Source: Streptococcus sp. S1 (GTDB taxonomy: Bacteria > Bacillota > Bacilli > Lactobacillales > Streptococcaceae). Taken from it: a DNA stretch of 64,000 nucleotides. The notes under the pieces are model-generated. The model made no database searches and had not been told where the DNA came from. It saw only the letters and a program-made list of their open reading frames with translations. This document shows, piece by piece, positions 39,058 through 48,330 of the stretch. The stretch spans positions 1,205,001-1,269,000 of the forward strand of contig NZ_CP139418.1 in the NCBI RefSeq assembly GCF_034137685.1. Direction: 5' to 3'. Both the position numbers and the translations under genes were made by a program. How positions within the stretch are numbered: the first letter of the stretch is position 1; every line of letters starts with the position of its first letter.

Positions 39058-39960
39058 ATGAATATACAACAATTACGATATGTAGTGGCGATTGCCAATA
39101 GTGGTACTTTTCGTGAGGCTGCTGAAAAAATGTATGTGAGTCAGCCCAGCTTGTCTATCTTTGTCAGAGATTTAGAAAAAGAACTGGGTTTTAAGATTTT
39201 TCGTCGGACCAGTTCTGGGACTTTTTTGACCCGTCGGGGAATGGAATTTTATGAAAAAGCGCAAGATGTGGTCAAAGGGTTTGATGTTTTTCAAAATCAA
39301 TATGCCAGTCCCGAAGAAGAGAAGAAAGAATTCTCTATTTCTAGTCAACACTATGACTTCTTACCACCTTTGATGACGGAATTCTCAATCCGCTATCCGG
39401 AAAATAAAAATTTCCGCATCTTTGAGTCAACGACGGTCCAAATTTTGGATGAAGTGGCTCAAGGGCATAGTGAGTTGGGGATTATTTATCTCAACCGTCA
39501 AAATACCAAGGGAATTATGCAACGGGTTGATAAATTAGGACTTGAAGTGGTGGATTTGATTCCTTTTCAGACTCATATTTACCTTCGCAAGGGACACCCT
39601 CTGGCTAAGAAGAAAAAACTGGTCATGGAAGATCTAGCTCAATTGCCAACTGTTCGCTTTACCCAAGAAAAAGATGAGTACCTCTATTATTCAGAGAATT
39701 TTGTCGATACCAGTTCGAGCTCCCAAATGTTCAATGTAACCGACCGGGCCACCTTGAATGGGATCTTGGAGCGGACAGATGCTTATGCGACAGGATCAGG
39801 CTTTTTGGATAGCCAGTCCGTGAATGGCATTACCGTGATTCCTTTAGAAGATAATTTAGACAATAAAATGGTCTATGTCAAACGCGAAGAGATGGATCTC
39901 TCTCCTGTAGCAGAGAAGTTTGTCGAGGTCATGGTAGAATATTTTGATCAAAAGAGGTAA
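39058..39960 (+). CDS. cpsY: LysR-family regulator, CpsY/MtaR-like
   Basis: 300 residues. Winged HTH at the N-terminus (NIQQLRYVVAIANSGTFREA, then SQPSLSIFVRDLEKELG) and a LysR substrate-binding domain from about 90. The sequence fits streptococcal CpsY/MtaR, which controls methionine uptake and envelope traits. It stands four bases before lspA, an arrangement found in other streptococci. The symbol is by recollection of the family. Confidence 0.8.
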   Translation: MNIQQLRYVVAIANSGTFREAAEKMYVSQPSLSIFVRDLEKELGFKIFRRTSSGTFLTRRGMEFYEKAQDVVKGFDVFQNQYASPEEEKKEFSISSQHYDFLPPLMTEFSIRYPENKNFRIFESTTVQILDEVAQGHSELGIIYLNRQNTKGIMQRVDKLGLEVVDLIPFQTHIYLRKGHPLAKKKKLVMEDLAQLPTVRFTQEKDEYLYYSENFVDTSSSSQMFNVTDRATLNGILERTDAYATGSGFLDSQSVNGITVIPLEDNLDNKMVYVKREEMDLSPVAEKFVEVMVEYFDQKR

Positions 39961-39963
39961 GAA

Positions 39964-40425
39964 ATGAAGAGAAAAACAATGGTCCCGGTAGCGATTGTCC
40001 TTTTGGTCCTACTGGATCAGCTGGTCAAATGGTATGTGGTGAAGAACATTCCACTGGGTGTCGTCAAGTCTTTTATTCCCCATGTGGTCAGCCTGACCTA
40101 TCTTCAAAACACAGGTGCAGCTTTTTCGCTTCTTGAAAATCAGCAATGGTTCTTTACCCTCATCACTCTAGTCGTGATGGTAGGGGCCTTTTACTATCTC
40201 TATAAGCATCTCAAGGGGTCGCTTTGGATGGTGACCGGTTTGACCTTGGTTATTGCAGGCGGCTTGGGGAATTTTATCGATCGCCTGCGTCAGGGCTTTG
40301 TGGTCGATATGTTCCACTTGGACTTTATGAATTTTGCCATTTTTAATGTAGCAGATAGTTATTTGACAGTTGGAGTTTTCTTGCTCCTGATCCTGATGTT
40401 GAAAGAGGAAACGCATGGAAATTAA
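39964..40425 (+). CDS. lspA: Lipoprotein signal peptidase
   Basis: 153 residues with four membrane segments. The catalytic aspartates are in [15 protein letters not shown] and [11 protein letters not shown], and LDQLVKWYV is the N-terminal signature. It cleaves prolipoproteins such as those at 24092 and 60875. Overlaps rluD by 11 bases. Confidence 0.96.
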   Translation: MKRKTMVPVAIVLLVLLDQLVKWYVVKNIPLGVVKSFIPHVVSLTYLQNTGAAFSLLENQQWFFTLITLVVMVGAFYYLYKHLKGSLWMVTGLTLVIAGGLGNFIDRLRQGFVVDMFHLDFMNFAIFNVADSYLTVGVFLLLILMLKEETHGN

Positions 40426-41305
40426 AATCGAAGTAGCCGGCGCGCGACTGGATAAAGCTTTGGCGGATTTGACCCCCTTGTCACGAGCTGTGGCTAATGA
40501 GCAGATCAAAGAAGGAAAAGTTCTGGTCAATGGGGCTGTGAAAAAAGCCAAGTACACGGTTAAAGAAGGGGACATCATCCAGTATGAAGTCCCAGAAGTG
40601 GAAGAGGTCAGCTATGAAGCAGAAGATCTACCCTTAGACATCGTCTTTGAGGACCAGGATGTTGTAGTGGTCAATAAGCCACAGGGCATGGTCGTTCACC
40701 CTAGTGCGGGTCATACCAGTGGGACCTTGGTCAATGCGCTCTTATACCATGTCAAGGACCTTTCAGGAATCAATGGAGAATTGCGTCCAGGGATCGTTCA
40801 TCGGATCGATAAAGACACGTCAGGCCTCCTGATGGTCGCAAAAAATGACCAAGCCCACGTCGCCTTAGCAGAGGAACTAAAAGACAAAAAATCTCTACGG
40901 AAGTATTGGGCCATTGTTCATGGCAATCTTCCTAATGATCGAGGGATGATTGAAGCACCCATTGGTCGCAGTGAAAAGGACCGAAAAAAACAGGCGGTGA
41001 CAGCTAAAGGAAAACCTGCAGTGACCCGTTTTCAAGTCTTGGAACGCTTTGGAAATTACACCTTGGTAGAGTTGCAACTGGAGACTGGTCGAACCCACCA
41101 AATTCGGGTTCACATGGCCTATATTGGCCATCCAGTGGCTGGAGATCCTGCTTATGGTCCTAAGAAGACACTTAAAGGACAAGGACAGTTTCTTCATGCG
41201 CGGACACTAGGTTTTACCCACCCCCGTACAGGCGAGACCTTGGAATTTACAGCAGAAGTGCCAGCGATCTTTGAGAAAACGCTGGAAGACCTTCGAAAAG
41301 GATAG
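40415..41305 (+). CDS. rluD: RluD-family 23S rRNA pseudouridine synthase
   Basis: 296 residues: N-terminal S4 domain (about 12-75, [10 protein letters not shown]) and a catalytic domain with [16 protein letters not shown] carrying the active-site Asp (about 133). [17 protein letters not shown] is the other RluA/D signature. Likely modifies helix 69 uridines of 23S rRNA. Follows lspA as in most Firmicutes. Confidence 0.93.
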   Translation: MEIKIEVAGARLDKALADLTPLSRAVANEQIKEGKVLVNGAVKKAKYTVKEGDIIQYEVPEVEEVSYEAEDLPLDIVFEDQDVVVVNKPQGMVVHPSAGHTSGTLVNALLYHVKDLSGINGELRPGIVHRIDKDTSGLLMVAKNDQAHVALAEELKDKKSLRKYWAIVHGNLPNDRGMIEAPIGRSEKDRKKQAVTAKGKPAVTRFQVLERFGNYTLVELQLETGRTHQIRVHMAYIGHPVAGDPAYGPKKTLKGQGQFLHARTLGFTHPRTGETLEFTAEVPAIFEKTLEDLRKG

Positions 41306-41378
41306 TGAAGATGGCTGAATGGAGATTCAGTCACTTTCATTACATACGAAATAAATAGTATTAGAAAGAATCATAGCG

Positions 41379-42488
41379 ATGAAAGCAAAACGAATCGTCT
41401 TTAAAGTAGGGACCTCGTCTTTGACCAATCCCGATGGGAGTCTCTCTAGACAGAAGGTCAAGATCATTACCCAGCAGTTGGCTCTCTTACACGAATCGGG
41501 CCATGAGTTGATCTTGGTCTCATCAGGGGCGGTTGCTGCTGGATTTGGTGCCCTTGGTTTTAAGAAACGGCCGACCAAGGTGGCAGACAAGCAAGCTTCT
41601 GCGGCAGTTGGGCAAGGCTTACTGATGGAAGAATATACAGCCAACCTGCTCTTACGCAACATTGTTTCTGCGCAGATTTTGTTGACCCAGGATGACTTTG
41701 CGGATCAGCGCCGTTATAAGAATGCCCACCAGGCCCTTTCTGTTCTGCTCAATCGTGGGGCCATTCCAATCATCAATGAAAACGATACGGTCTCGATTGC
41801 CGAGTTAAAAGTTGGTGACAATGATACCTTGAGTGCGCAGGTTGCAGCCATGGTTCAAGCGGATCTTTTGGTGCTTTTAACAGATGTAGATGGCCTCTAT
41901 ACAGCCAATCCTTCTCAGGATCCAACCGCTAAGCGCTTGGATCGAATCGAACACATTTCCCGTGAGATGATCGAGATGGCTGGTGGTGCTGGCAGTAGCA
42001 ACGGAACTGGCGGCATGCTGACCAAACTCAAGGCAGCGACCCTTGCGACCGAGTCAGGGGTACCTGTCTATATTTGCTCGTCTCTCAAGCCGGATGCCTT
42101 GATCGAAGCAGCAGAAGAGCAAGCAAATGGCAGTTACTTCCTTGCAGAGGATAAGGGTTTAAAAACCCAGAAGCAATGGCTAGCCTTTTATGCAGAAAGC
42201 AAAGGTGCCGTTTGGGTGGATGCTGGAGCAGCGCAAGCTCTGTTGGATCATGGAAAGAGTCTATTGATTTCTGGTGTGACCAAGGCAGAAGGGGATTTCT
42301 CTTATCACGACATCGTCAGCGTCTATCATCAAGAGACTGGTCAATTACTAGGAAAAGGCAAGGTCCGTCTCGGCCAATCAGCTGTGCGCGATCTACTCCA
42401 ATCTAAAAAAGCTAAGGGAATCCTTATCCACCGGGATGATTGGATCTCGGTAACTCCTGAGATTGACCTACTCTTTACAGAATTCTAG
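41379..42488 (+). CDS. proB: Glutamate 5-kinase
   Basis: 369 residues: amino-acid-kinase domain ([10 protein letters not shown] near residue 7, [13 protein letters not shown] near 48, INENDTVS near 130, [12 protein letters not shown] near 210) and a C-terminal PUA domain (about 270-360). First step of proline synthesis and the usual target of proline feedback. First gene of proBAC. Confidence 0.96.
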   Translation: MKAKRIVFKVGTSSLTNPDGSLSRQKVKIITQQLALLHESGHELILVSSGAVAAGFGALGFKKRPTKVADKQASAAVGQGLLMEEYTANLLLRNIVSAQILLTQDDFADQRRYKNAHQALSVLLNRGAIPIINENDTVSIAELKVGDNDTLSAQVAAMVQADLLVLLTDVDGLYTANPSQDPTAKRLDRIEHISREMIEMAGGAGSSNGTGGMLTKLKAATLATESGVPVYICSSLKPDALIEAAEEQANGSYFLAEDKGLKTQKQWLAFYAESKGAVWVDAGAAQALLDHGKSLLISGVTKAEGDFSYHDIVSVYHQETGQLLGKGKVRLGQSAVRDLLQSKKAKGILIHRDDWISVTPEIDLLFTEF

Positions 42489-42498
42489 AGGAAAACGT

Positions 42499-43745
42499 AT
42501 GGGAACAACACAAGAACAATTAGCCATAGCGAGATCAGCTAAGAAAAGCATCAATACAGCCAGTACAGCTCTTAAAAATCAGGCTTTGGAGGCCATGGCT
42601 AGCCAGCTTTTGAAAGCGACTGAAGCCATTTTAGTAGCCAATCAAATCGATATGGAAGCAGCACGCGGCAAGATTTCTGAAGTCATGCTGGATCGCCTCT
42701 TTCTTGATCAAGAGCGGATTGCCGGTATGGCACAAGGAATTCGTGCTTTAATAGACTTGTCAGATCCAATTGGGGAAGTGCTGGATACGGAAGTCTTGGA
42801 AAATGGTCTTGAAATCCAGAAAGTTCGCGTTGCCATGGGTGTTATTGGCATCATTTATGAAAGCCGGCCAAATGTGACATCGGATGCTGCAGCGCTTGCC
42901 ATCAAGAGTGGAAATGCAGTGGTTCTTCGTACTGGAAAGGATGCCTTTCATTCTGCCCAAGCGATCGTGACAGCCCTCAAGGCTGGATTGGAAGAAGCCG
43001 GACTGAATCCAGATCTTCTTCAACTGATCCAAGATACGAGTCGAGCTTCTAGCCTTGCTATGATGAAGGCTAAGGGCTATCTGGACTTGCTCATTCCACG
43101 TGGTGGTGCTGGATTGATCCAAGCGGTGGTTGAAAATGCCATTGTCCCCGTTATCGAGACAGGAACTGGGATCGTCCATGTCTATGTGGATAAGGAGGCT
43201 GACTTCCAGAAAGCCCTCGCCATTATTGAAAATGCCAAGACAAGCCGCCCATCCGTCTGCAATGCCCTGGAGGTCTTGTTGGTGGATCGAGCGATCGCGT
43301 CTGACTTCTTGCCTTTGGTCAATCGCGTTTAGTGGATGATCGGGAAAGATCCGTTGAGTTGCGCCTAGATGAGCAAGCACAGGCTATTATTTCTGGAACA
43401 GCCGCACAGGAACAGGATTTTGATACCGAATTTTTAGATTATATTTTAGCAGTCAAGGTCGTTGATGGAGTTGAGGAAGCGACGGACCATATTGAAGCTC
43501 ATAGCACCCATCATTCGGATGCTATTGTGACTGAAAATCCTGAGACAGCCGCTTATTTCACCAAGCAAGTAGATTCAGCAGCGGTTTATGTCAATGCTTC
43601 TACACGCTTTACAGATGGAGGTCAATTTGGTCTAGGTTGTGAAATGGGGATCTCGACCCAAAAACTCCATGCGCGTGGACCAATGGGACTCCGGGAAATG
43701 ACCAGTTACAAGTATATCGTCAGTGGAAATGGTCAAGTGAGGTAA
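42499..43745 (+). pseudogene. proA: Glutamate-5-semialdehyde dehydrogenase, frameshifted
   Basis: The gene is split into two frames. The 5' part (42499-43332, 277 codons) ends FLPLVNRV then TAG. The 3' part continues in the +1 frame from [15 protein letters not shown] to the normal end [15 protein letters not shown]. Around 43327-43334 the DNA reads GCGTTTAGTGGATGAT; one extra T would restore ...NRVLVDDRE, so a single T was lost from a run. The catalytic Cys region ([10 protein letters not shown]) is in the first piece and the oligomerisation tail in the second. Either the strain cannot make proline this way or it is a sequencing error. Confidence 0.88.
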
Positions 43746-43748
43746 AAA

Positions 43749-44564
43749 ATGAAAGTAGCATTTATTGGACTAGGAAACATGGGAGCTAGTTTAGCCAAAG
43801 CAGTCGCAAAAGAAGTGGATGCGCAAGACCTGCTCTTGGTCAATCGTTCTCCTCAAAAGGTGCAAGAGTTTATCAGCCAGTATGGGGGAACGGCGTCTGA
43901 TCTTGAACAAGTCTTTCAAGAGGCTGAAGTGATTTTTTTAGGGGTCAAACCCTATCAGATTTGCCCTCTCCTAGAGGAGTATCAGGGCATCTTAGCCCAA
44001 CGCTCCAATCTCTTACTGGTTTCCATGGCTGCAGGCTTGGAACTAGAAAAGATGGCTGACGTGATCCAGAACGACCAGCTAGGGCTCATTCGCATCATGC
44101 CCAATACGCCTGTGGCCATTGGTCAAGGTGTTATCAGTCTAGCCCGCTCTCAAGCAGTGACAGACCAGCAAGTAGCTAAAGTAAACCAGCTCTTAGCAGG
44201 AGCAGGGGCTCTCTATGAAATTGAAGAAAAATTGATGGATCCTGCAACGGCTGTCGCAGGCTGTGGTCCAGCCTTTGTCTATCAGATGATTGAAGCCATG
44301 GCAGATGCAGGAGTAGGATTAGGACTTAAACGAGAGCAAGCCTTGCAGATGGCTGCACAGACCTTCCAAGGCGCTAGTCAAATGGTCCTAGAGACAGGTG
44401 AGCACCCAGCCCGCTTGCGAGATGCAGTTTGTAGCCCGGGTGGCTCTACCATCGCAGGTGTCAACCGCTTAGAACAAGTCGGCCTACGGGGCGACATCAT
44501 TGCAGGAGTGGAAGCAGCCTACAAACGCACCCAAGAAATGGCACAAGAGGCAGCGAAGGAATAG
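43749..44564 (+). CDS. proC: Pyrroline-5-carboxylate reductase
   Basis: 271 residues. N-terminal Rossmann motif FIGLGNMGASLAKAV. RIMPNTPVAIGQGV near 118 and GCGPAFVYQMIEAMADAGV near 177 with the C-terminal CSPGGSTIAGVNRLE signature. Last step of proline synthesis, three bases after proA. It is intact even though proA is broken, and could still use P5C from other sources. Confidence 0.96.
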   Translation: MKVAFIGLGNMGASLAKAVAKEVDAQDLLLVNRSPQKVQEFISQYGGTASDLEQVFQEAEVIFLGVKPYQICPLLEEYQGILAQRSNLLLVSMAAGLELEKMADVIQNDQLGLIRIMPNTPVAIGQGVISLARSQAVTDQQVAKVNQLLAGAGALYEIEEKLMDPATAVAGCGPAFVYQMIEAMADAGVGLGLKREQALQMAAQTFQGASQMVLETGEHPARLRDAVCSPGGSTIAGVNRLEQVGLRGDIIAGVEAAYKRTQEMAQEAAKE

Positions 44565-44565
44565 A

Positions 44566-44596
44566 AAAAAAGATTGGTTTTCGCCAATCTTTTTTA
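44566..44596. terminator. Bidirectional terminator between proC and the ABC-F gene
   Basis: AAAGATTGG (44569-44577) pairs with CCAATCTTT (44584-44592), with A's before and T's after, serving both convergent genes. Confidence 0.88.
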
Positions 44597-44598
44597 CG

Positions 44599-46122
44599 TT
44601 AGAGAGCCTCTATCTCTACCAAACCATTTTCGGTCAGGCGATAGATTTTTTGGCAGACTTCTTTGAGGAAGGTCCGGTCGTGAGAGACCGTGACTAGTCC
44701 GCCTGGGTAGTCTGCGAATAGGCGTCGAATTTCTGGTTGGGAAGTGGGGGAAAAATTGCGAGTAGGCTCGTCCAAGAGTAGAAATTGGGGACTTGTGAGC
44801 ACTAGTTGAAGGAGATAGAGTTTTCCTTGCTGGCCACCAGAAAGTTCATAGATCGGATGGTGCATTTCAGAATAGGTAAAGTTGAGGGAGGCTAAATGCA
44901 ATTGAATGGTGTTGATTTCTTCACGATCGCCTGAATGCTGTAAGAATTGAACTGGTGTCTGAGTCAGAGGGAGGTGTTCAGTGTAATCTTGAGGCATATA
45001 GGCAGTGCGGATACTTTCATTCTTCTGTAGACTTTTCCATATCATTTTTAGGAAAGTGGATTTCCCCACACCGTTGGAACCGATAATTCCTATCTTGTCC
45101 TGCCCTTGAAGAGTAAGGGAGAGATCCTTGACCAGGACCCGGTCACCAATTGCGAGTTCTTCCTGATCTAATAGAAGGACTCGTTTTTGAGGAGACAAGG
45201 GAGTGAGGGGAGGGAAATGCAGATTGATGACTTCCTCATCATAGGGTTGGGGAGTCATGGATTGGAATTCTCGCTCGTAGCGCTTTTCTTGTGAGAGGAG
45301 GGACTTCATTTTCTTTGCCAGGAGACGTCCAGCAGTGCTATCCTTAGTGTTTCGTAAGGATGTTTCAACTTGCTGACGGACGCGGCGATGCTTCTCCATT
45401 GTTTTCTTGTAGGTTCGTTGATCGTTGGCAGCTTGTTGGGACTGCTGCTTGAATTGTTGCTCCCTTTGGCTACTGTAGTCCTGATAGCCTATGTGCTCTA
45501 CAATGGTTTCAGCCTCCTTGCGGTGTTTGATCTGTCTTAGATGGATGATCGTATCCGCCGTCTGAGTCAAAAAATCCTCATGATGGGAAATAAATAAAAT
45601 GGTTTGGGGGCTAGTTTGGATCATCTGCTGGAGCCAGTCCAGGGTTTCTAAATCCAGATCGTTTGAAGGTTCATCTAAAAATAGTAATTCATGAGGACGG
45701 CAAAGTTCGTGAAGCAGTTGGACTTTGAGGGCTTCTCCTCCAGATAGACTTCCAATAATTTGGTCGCTTGAAAAGCGGTCGCTATCAAATTGCAATTGAT
45801 CAGCCAGTCTGTAGAGGATGGCATAGTCTAGCTCGTCTTCTCCAAAAAAATATTCTTCCAATGTTTTTCCCTTCAATGCTTCCGGCAAAGACTGGGGAAT
45901 ATAGGCATAGGAGTGAAAGGAAGTGGTGATTTCGCCTTCTATTGTCAGATAATCTGGTAGTGATTTTGGGGACATGAGGACATGAAGCAAAGAAGACTTT
46001 CCATTTCCTTCTTCGCCAATAATGGCAACTTTTTCTCCTTCATGAATGGTTAGGGACAGATCACGAACCAGATCGCGTAAATCTTTTGTATGGCGGATGG
46101 TGAGGTGGGATAGTTTTAGCAT
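44599..46122 (-). CDS. ABC-F family ATPase (ribosome-protection type)
   Basis: 507 residues: two ABC domains in one chain with no membrane segment. NBD1 has GEEGNGKSS, LSGGEALKVQLL and LLFLDEPSNDLD. A long charged helical linker (about 215-290, rich in KKTMEKHRRVRQQ) would reach the ribosomal exit site. NBD2 has GSNGVGKST, LSGGQQGKLYLL and LLLDEPTRNFSP, where the usual TNHLD is replaced by TRNFSP, as I recall for Lsa/Vga/Vml-type resistance factors. Such proteins displace lincosamides, pleuromutilins or streptogramins from ribosomes. The leader with uORF and terminator supports drug-inducible expression. Drug spectrum is not predictable here. Confidence 0.85.
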   Translation of the reverse strand: MLKLSHLTIRHTKDLRDLVRDLSLTIHEGEKVAIIGEEGNGKSSLLHVLMSPKSLPDYLTIEGEITTSFHSYAYIPQSLPEALKGKTLEEYFFGEDELDYAILYRLADQLQFDSDRFSSDQIIGSLSGGEALKVQLLHELCRPHELLFLDEPSNDLDLETLDWLQQMIQTSPQTILFISHHEDFLTQTADTIIHLRQIKHRKEAETIVEHIGYQDYSSQREQQFKQQSQQAANDQRTYKKTMEKHRRVRQQVETSLRNTKDSTAGRLLAKKMKSLLSQEKRYEREFQSMTPQPYDEEVINLHFPPLTPLSPQKRVLLLDQEELAIGDRVLVKDLSLTLQGQDKIGIIGSNGVGKSTFLKMIWKSLQKNESIRTAYMPQDYTEHLPLTQTPVQFLQHSGDREEINTIQLHLASLNFTYSEMHHPIYELSGGQQGKLYLLQLVLTSPQFLLLDEPTRNFSPTSQPEIRRLFADYPGGLVTVSHDRTFLKEVCQKIYRLTENGLVEIEAL

Positions 46123-46143
46123 AAGATTCCTTTCTACTGGGAC

Positions 46144-46176
46144 AAAAAAACAGCTCTACCTATTTAGTAGAGCTGT
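46144..46176 (-). terminator. Attenuator terminator in the ABC-F leader
   Basis: On the minus strand ACAGCTCTAC-taaatag-GTAGAGCTGT followed by seven T's, only about 20 bases before the ABC-F ATG. A terminator here makes sense only if it is regulated. Confidence 0.88.
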
Positions 46177-46302
46177 ATTCAAGTGGACCCAAACAGAAAA
46201 AGACCTTATTAAGCCAACAAAAAGTTGGAGAATAGGCGAGAGGGCACACAAAAAGAGATAGAACAAGCAGTCCACTAAATAAAGTATCTTATTTAACGAA
46301 AC

Positions 46303-46314
46303 TTAGTTGTTCAT
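46303..46314 (-). CDS. Leader uORF Met-Asn-Asn-stop
   Basis: ATG AAC AAC TAA, with GGAGG nine bases before the ATG (plus-strand 46324-46328), just downstream of the ABC-F promoter. It is too short for a normal gene. Its position next to the 5' arm of a leader hairpin suggests a ribosome-stalling sensor. Confidence 0.6.
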   Translation of the reverse strand: MNN

Positions 46315-46344
46315 ATCTCCTTACCTCCGAATGTGATCAGCTTT

Positions 46345-46373
46345 ATTCTATTCTTTTCATTCCTTCTTGTCAA
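46345..46373 (-). promoter_or_regulatory. ABC-F promoter
   Basis: Consensus TTGACA (minus strand; plus 46368-46373) and TAGAAT (46345-46350) with a 17-base spacer, giving a leader of about 215 bases. Confidence 0.78.
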
Positions 46374-46425
46374 GGAAATCCTTGCTTCATCTACCCTTTT
46401 CTTCTCGGACTTAGGGGGATTTTAT

Positions 46426-46443
46426 GGTATAATTAAAGGTATG
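46426..46443 (+). promoter_or_regulatory. Extended -10 promoter close to the hemW start
   Basis: TGGTATAAT (-10 hexamer 46428-46433) ends seven bases before the ATG at 46441, so the RNA would begin at or within a base or two of the start codon. No normal ribosome site fits in between. Confidence 0.55.
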
Positions 46444-47571
46444 CATACAAAACCAACGTCCGCTTATGTCCACATCCCATTTTGTACCCAGATTTGTTTT
46501 TATTGTGATTTTTCGAAGGTCTTTATTAAGAACCAACCGGTCGATGCTTATTTGGATCATTTGATCCAAGAATTTCGTCGGGAAGAAATTACAAACTTAC
46601 GGACTCTCTATATCGGGGGTGGGACACCGACATCCTTAACTGCGGATCAGCTAGAGTATCTGCTCAAGGAGCTGACCAAGTCGCTTGATCTCTCTCAGAT
46701 GGAGGAGTTAACCATCGAGGCCAATCCTGGTGATTTGGATCCTGATAAGATTGCTGTCTTGAAGAATTCACCGGTCAATCGGGTTTCTTTGGGCGTACAG
46801 ACCTTTGATAATCGCTTGCTCAAAAAGATTGGTCGGAGCCATCAGGAGCAGGATATCTATGACAATATCGATCGTCTGAAGCTGGCAGGTTTTGATAATA
46901 TTTCGATCGACCTCATCTATGCGCTTCCGACGCAAACTATGGAACAGGTCCAGGAAAATGTCGCTAAGGCTCTTGCCCTCGAAATTCCCCATATGAGCCT
47001 CTATAGCTTGATTCTGGAGAATCACACCGTCTTTATGAATCGCATGCGACGGGGCAAGCTTCCTCTACCAAAGGAGGAGTTGGAAGCGGAGATGTTTGAA
47101 TACATCATTCAGGAGTTGGAGCGTGCGGGCTTTGAGCATTACGAAATTTCCAATTTCTCCAAGCCTGGTTTTGAAAGTCGCCACAACCTCATGTATTGGG
47201 ATAATGCGGAGTATTATGGCTTAGGAGCTGGTGCATCCGGCTATGTCAATGGTGTTCGCTACAAGAATCATGGCCCTATTCGTCACTATATGCAGGCGGT
47301 CGAAGAGGGAAATGCGCGTGTCCAAGAAGAACATCTGAGTCAGACTGAAATGATGGAAGAAGAGATGTTTCTAGGTCTCCGTAAGAAAACAGGTGTTTCT
47401 AAGAAGCGTTTCGAAGAAAAGTTTGGTGTGAATTTTGACCAACAATATGGACCAGTGGTTGAGGAATTGACCCAGCAGGGACTCTTGGTGCCTGACAAGG
47501 ATATTGTTCGCATGACCAAGAAAGGTCTCTTTTTAGGAGACACTGTAGCAGAGAAGTTTATTTTGGAGTAG
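46441..47571 (+). CDS. hemW: HemW-like radical SAM protein (heme chaperone)
   Basis: 376 residues. The radical SAM cluster motif is CTQICFYCDF near residue 17 (C-x3-C-x2-C), and GGGTPTSL near 60 is also typical. It lacks the extra HemN cysteine region, so it is HemW (heme handling) rather than coproporphyrinogen oxidase. The start is taken at the Met of MHTKPTSAYVHIPF; the open frame upstream (from 46333) is non-conserved and contains the promoter. First gene of a cluster running to about 51370. Confidence 0.9.
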   Translation: MHTKPTSAYVHIPFCTQICFYCDFSKVFIKNQPVDAYLDHLIQEFRREEITNLRTLYIGGGTPTSLTADQLEYLLKELTKSLDLSQMEELTIEANPGDLDPDKIAVLKNSPVNRVSLGVQTFDNRLLKKIGRSHQEQDIYDNIDRLKLAGFDNISIDLIYALPTQTMEQVQENVAKALALEIPHMSLYSLILENHTVFMNRMRRGKLPLPKEELEAEMFEYIIQELERAGFEHYEISNFSKPGFESRHNLMYWDNAEYYGLGAGASGYVNGVRYKNHGPIRHYMQAVEEGNARVQEEHLSQTEMMEEEMFLGLRKKTGVSKKRFEEKFGVNFDQQYGPVVEELTQQGLLVPDKDIVRMTKKGLFLGDTVAEKFILE

Positions 47572-47574
47572 AAG

Positions 47575-48330
47575 ATGGCAAAAACATTTGAATACAGCAT
47601 GAAAATTCCTTTTGATATGAGCGATGTCAATGGATTTATAAAAATTCCCCAATTGATCTTGCTGTCTTTGCAGGTATCAGGCATGCAATCGATTGAGCTG
47701 GGCATGAGTGATATGTACATTCTAGAGAATTACAATCTGGTCTGGATTATCACGGATTACAATATGAAGATCGATCGTCTCCCAGTTTTTGATGAGAAGA
47801 TCACTATCGAAACCTATGCCATGAGTCATAATCGTCTGTTCTGCTACCGGGCCTTTAATATCAAGGACGAAGCGGGAAATACCATCATTGAGATGGTCGC
47901 GACCTTTGTCTTGATGGATCGTGATACACGCAAGGTTCATCCTGTCATGTCTGAGATTACGGATGCCTTTGACTCAGAGTTTTCAAAAACCATGCTCCGT
48001 GGTCCCCGTTTTAAAGAATTAGAAGGGGGCGTGGAACAGGAATATCGGGTTCGTTTTTACGACTTGGATATGAACGGACATGTCAATAATAGCAAGTACT
48101 TGGACTGGGTCTTTGAGGTGATGGGAGCAGACTTTTTGACCCATCATGTCCCTAAAAAAGTTCATTTAAAATATGTCAAAGAAGTGCTGGCAGGAGGTGT
48201 CATTACCTCTCAATATGAACAAGAGGGCTTGAAGACCCAGCACCAAATTAGCTCAGATGGTCATATCAATGCCCAAGCTGAAATTGAGTGGGAAGAAGTA
48301 GAAGAAAAGGGTTGGACTTATGGAAAGTAG
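47575..48330 (+). CDS. Acyl-ACP thioesterase
   Basis: 251 residues, two hot-dog folds in tandem as in the FatA/PF01643 family. The second half contains VRFYDLDMNGHVNNSKYLDW (catalytic region with Asp, Asn and His). It releases fatty acids from acyl carrier protein and may adjust membrane or secreted fatty acids. Three bases after hemW; overlaps the next gene by 11. Confidence 0.88.
   Translation: MAKTFEYSMKIPFDMSDVNGFIKIPQLILLSLQVSGMQSIELGMSDMYILENYNLVWIITDYNMKIDRLPVFDEKITIETYAMSHNRLFCYRAFNIKDEAGNTIIEMVATFVLMDRDTRKVHPVMSEITDAFDSEFSKTMLRGPRFKELEGGVEQEYRVRFYDLDMNGHVNNSKYLDWVFEVMGADFLTHHVPKKVHLKYVKEVLAGGVITSQYEQEGLKTQHQISSDGHINAQAEIEWEEVEEKGWTYGK

Noticed and set aside
43320..43340. Programmed frameshift in proA
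   Set aside because: There is no slippery heptamer of a known type, and the lesion is a simple one-base loss in a short T run.
46333..46440. Hydrophobic N-terminal extension of hemW (ISFILFFSFLLVK...)
   Set aside because: No ribosome site, it contains the -10 box and overlaps the divergent ABC-F promoter. The HemW family starts at the later Met.
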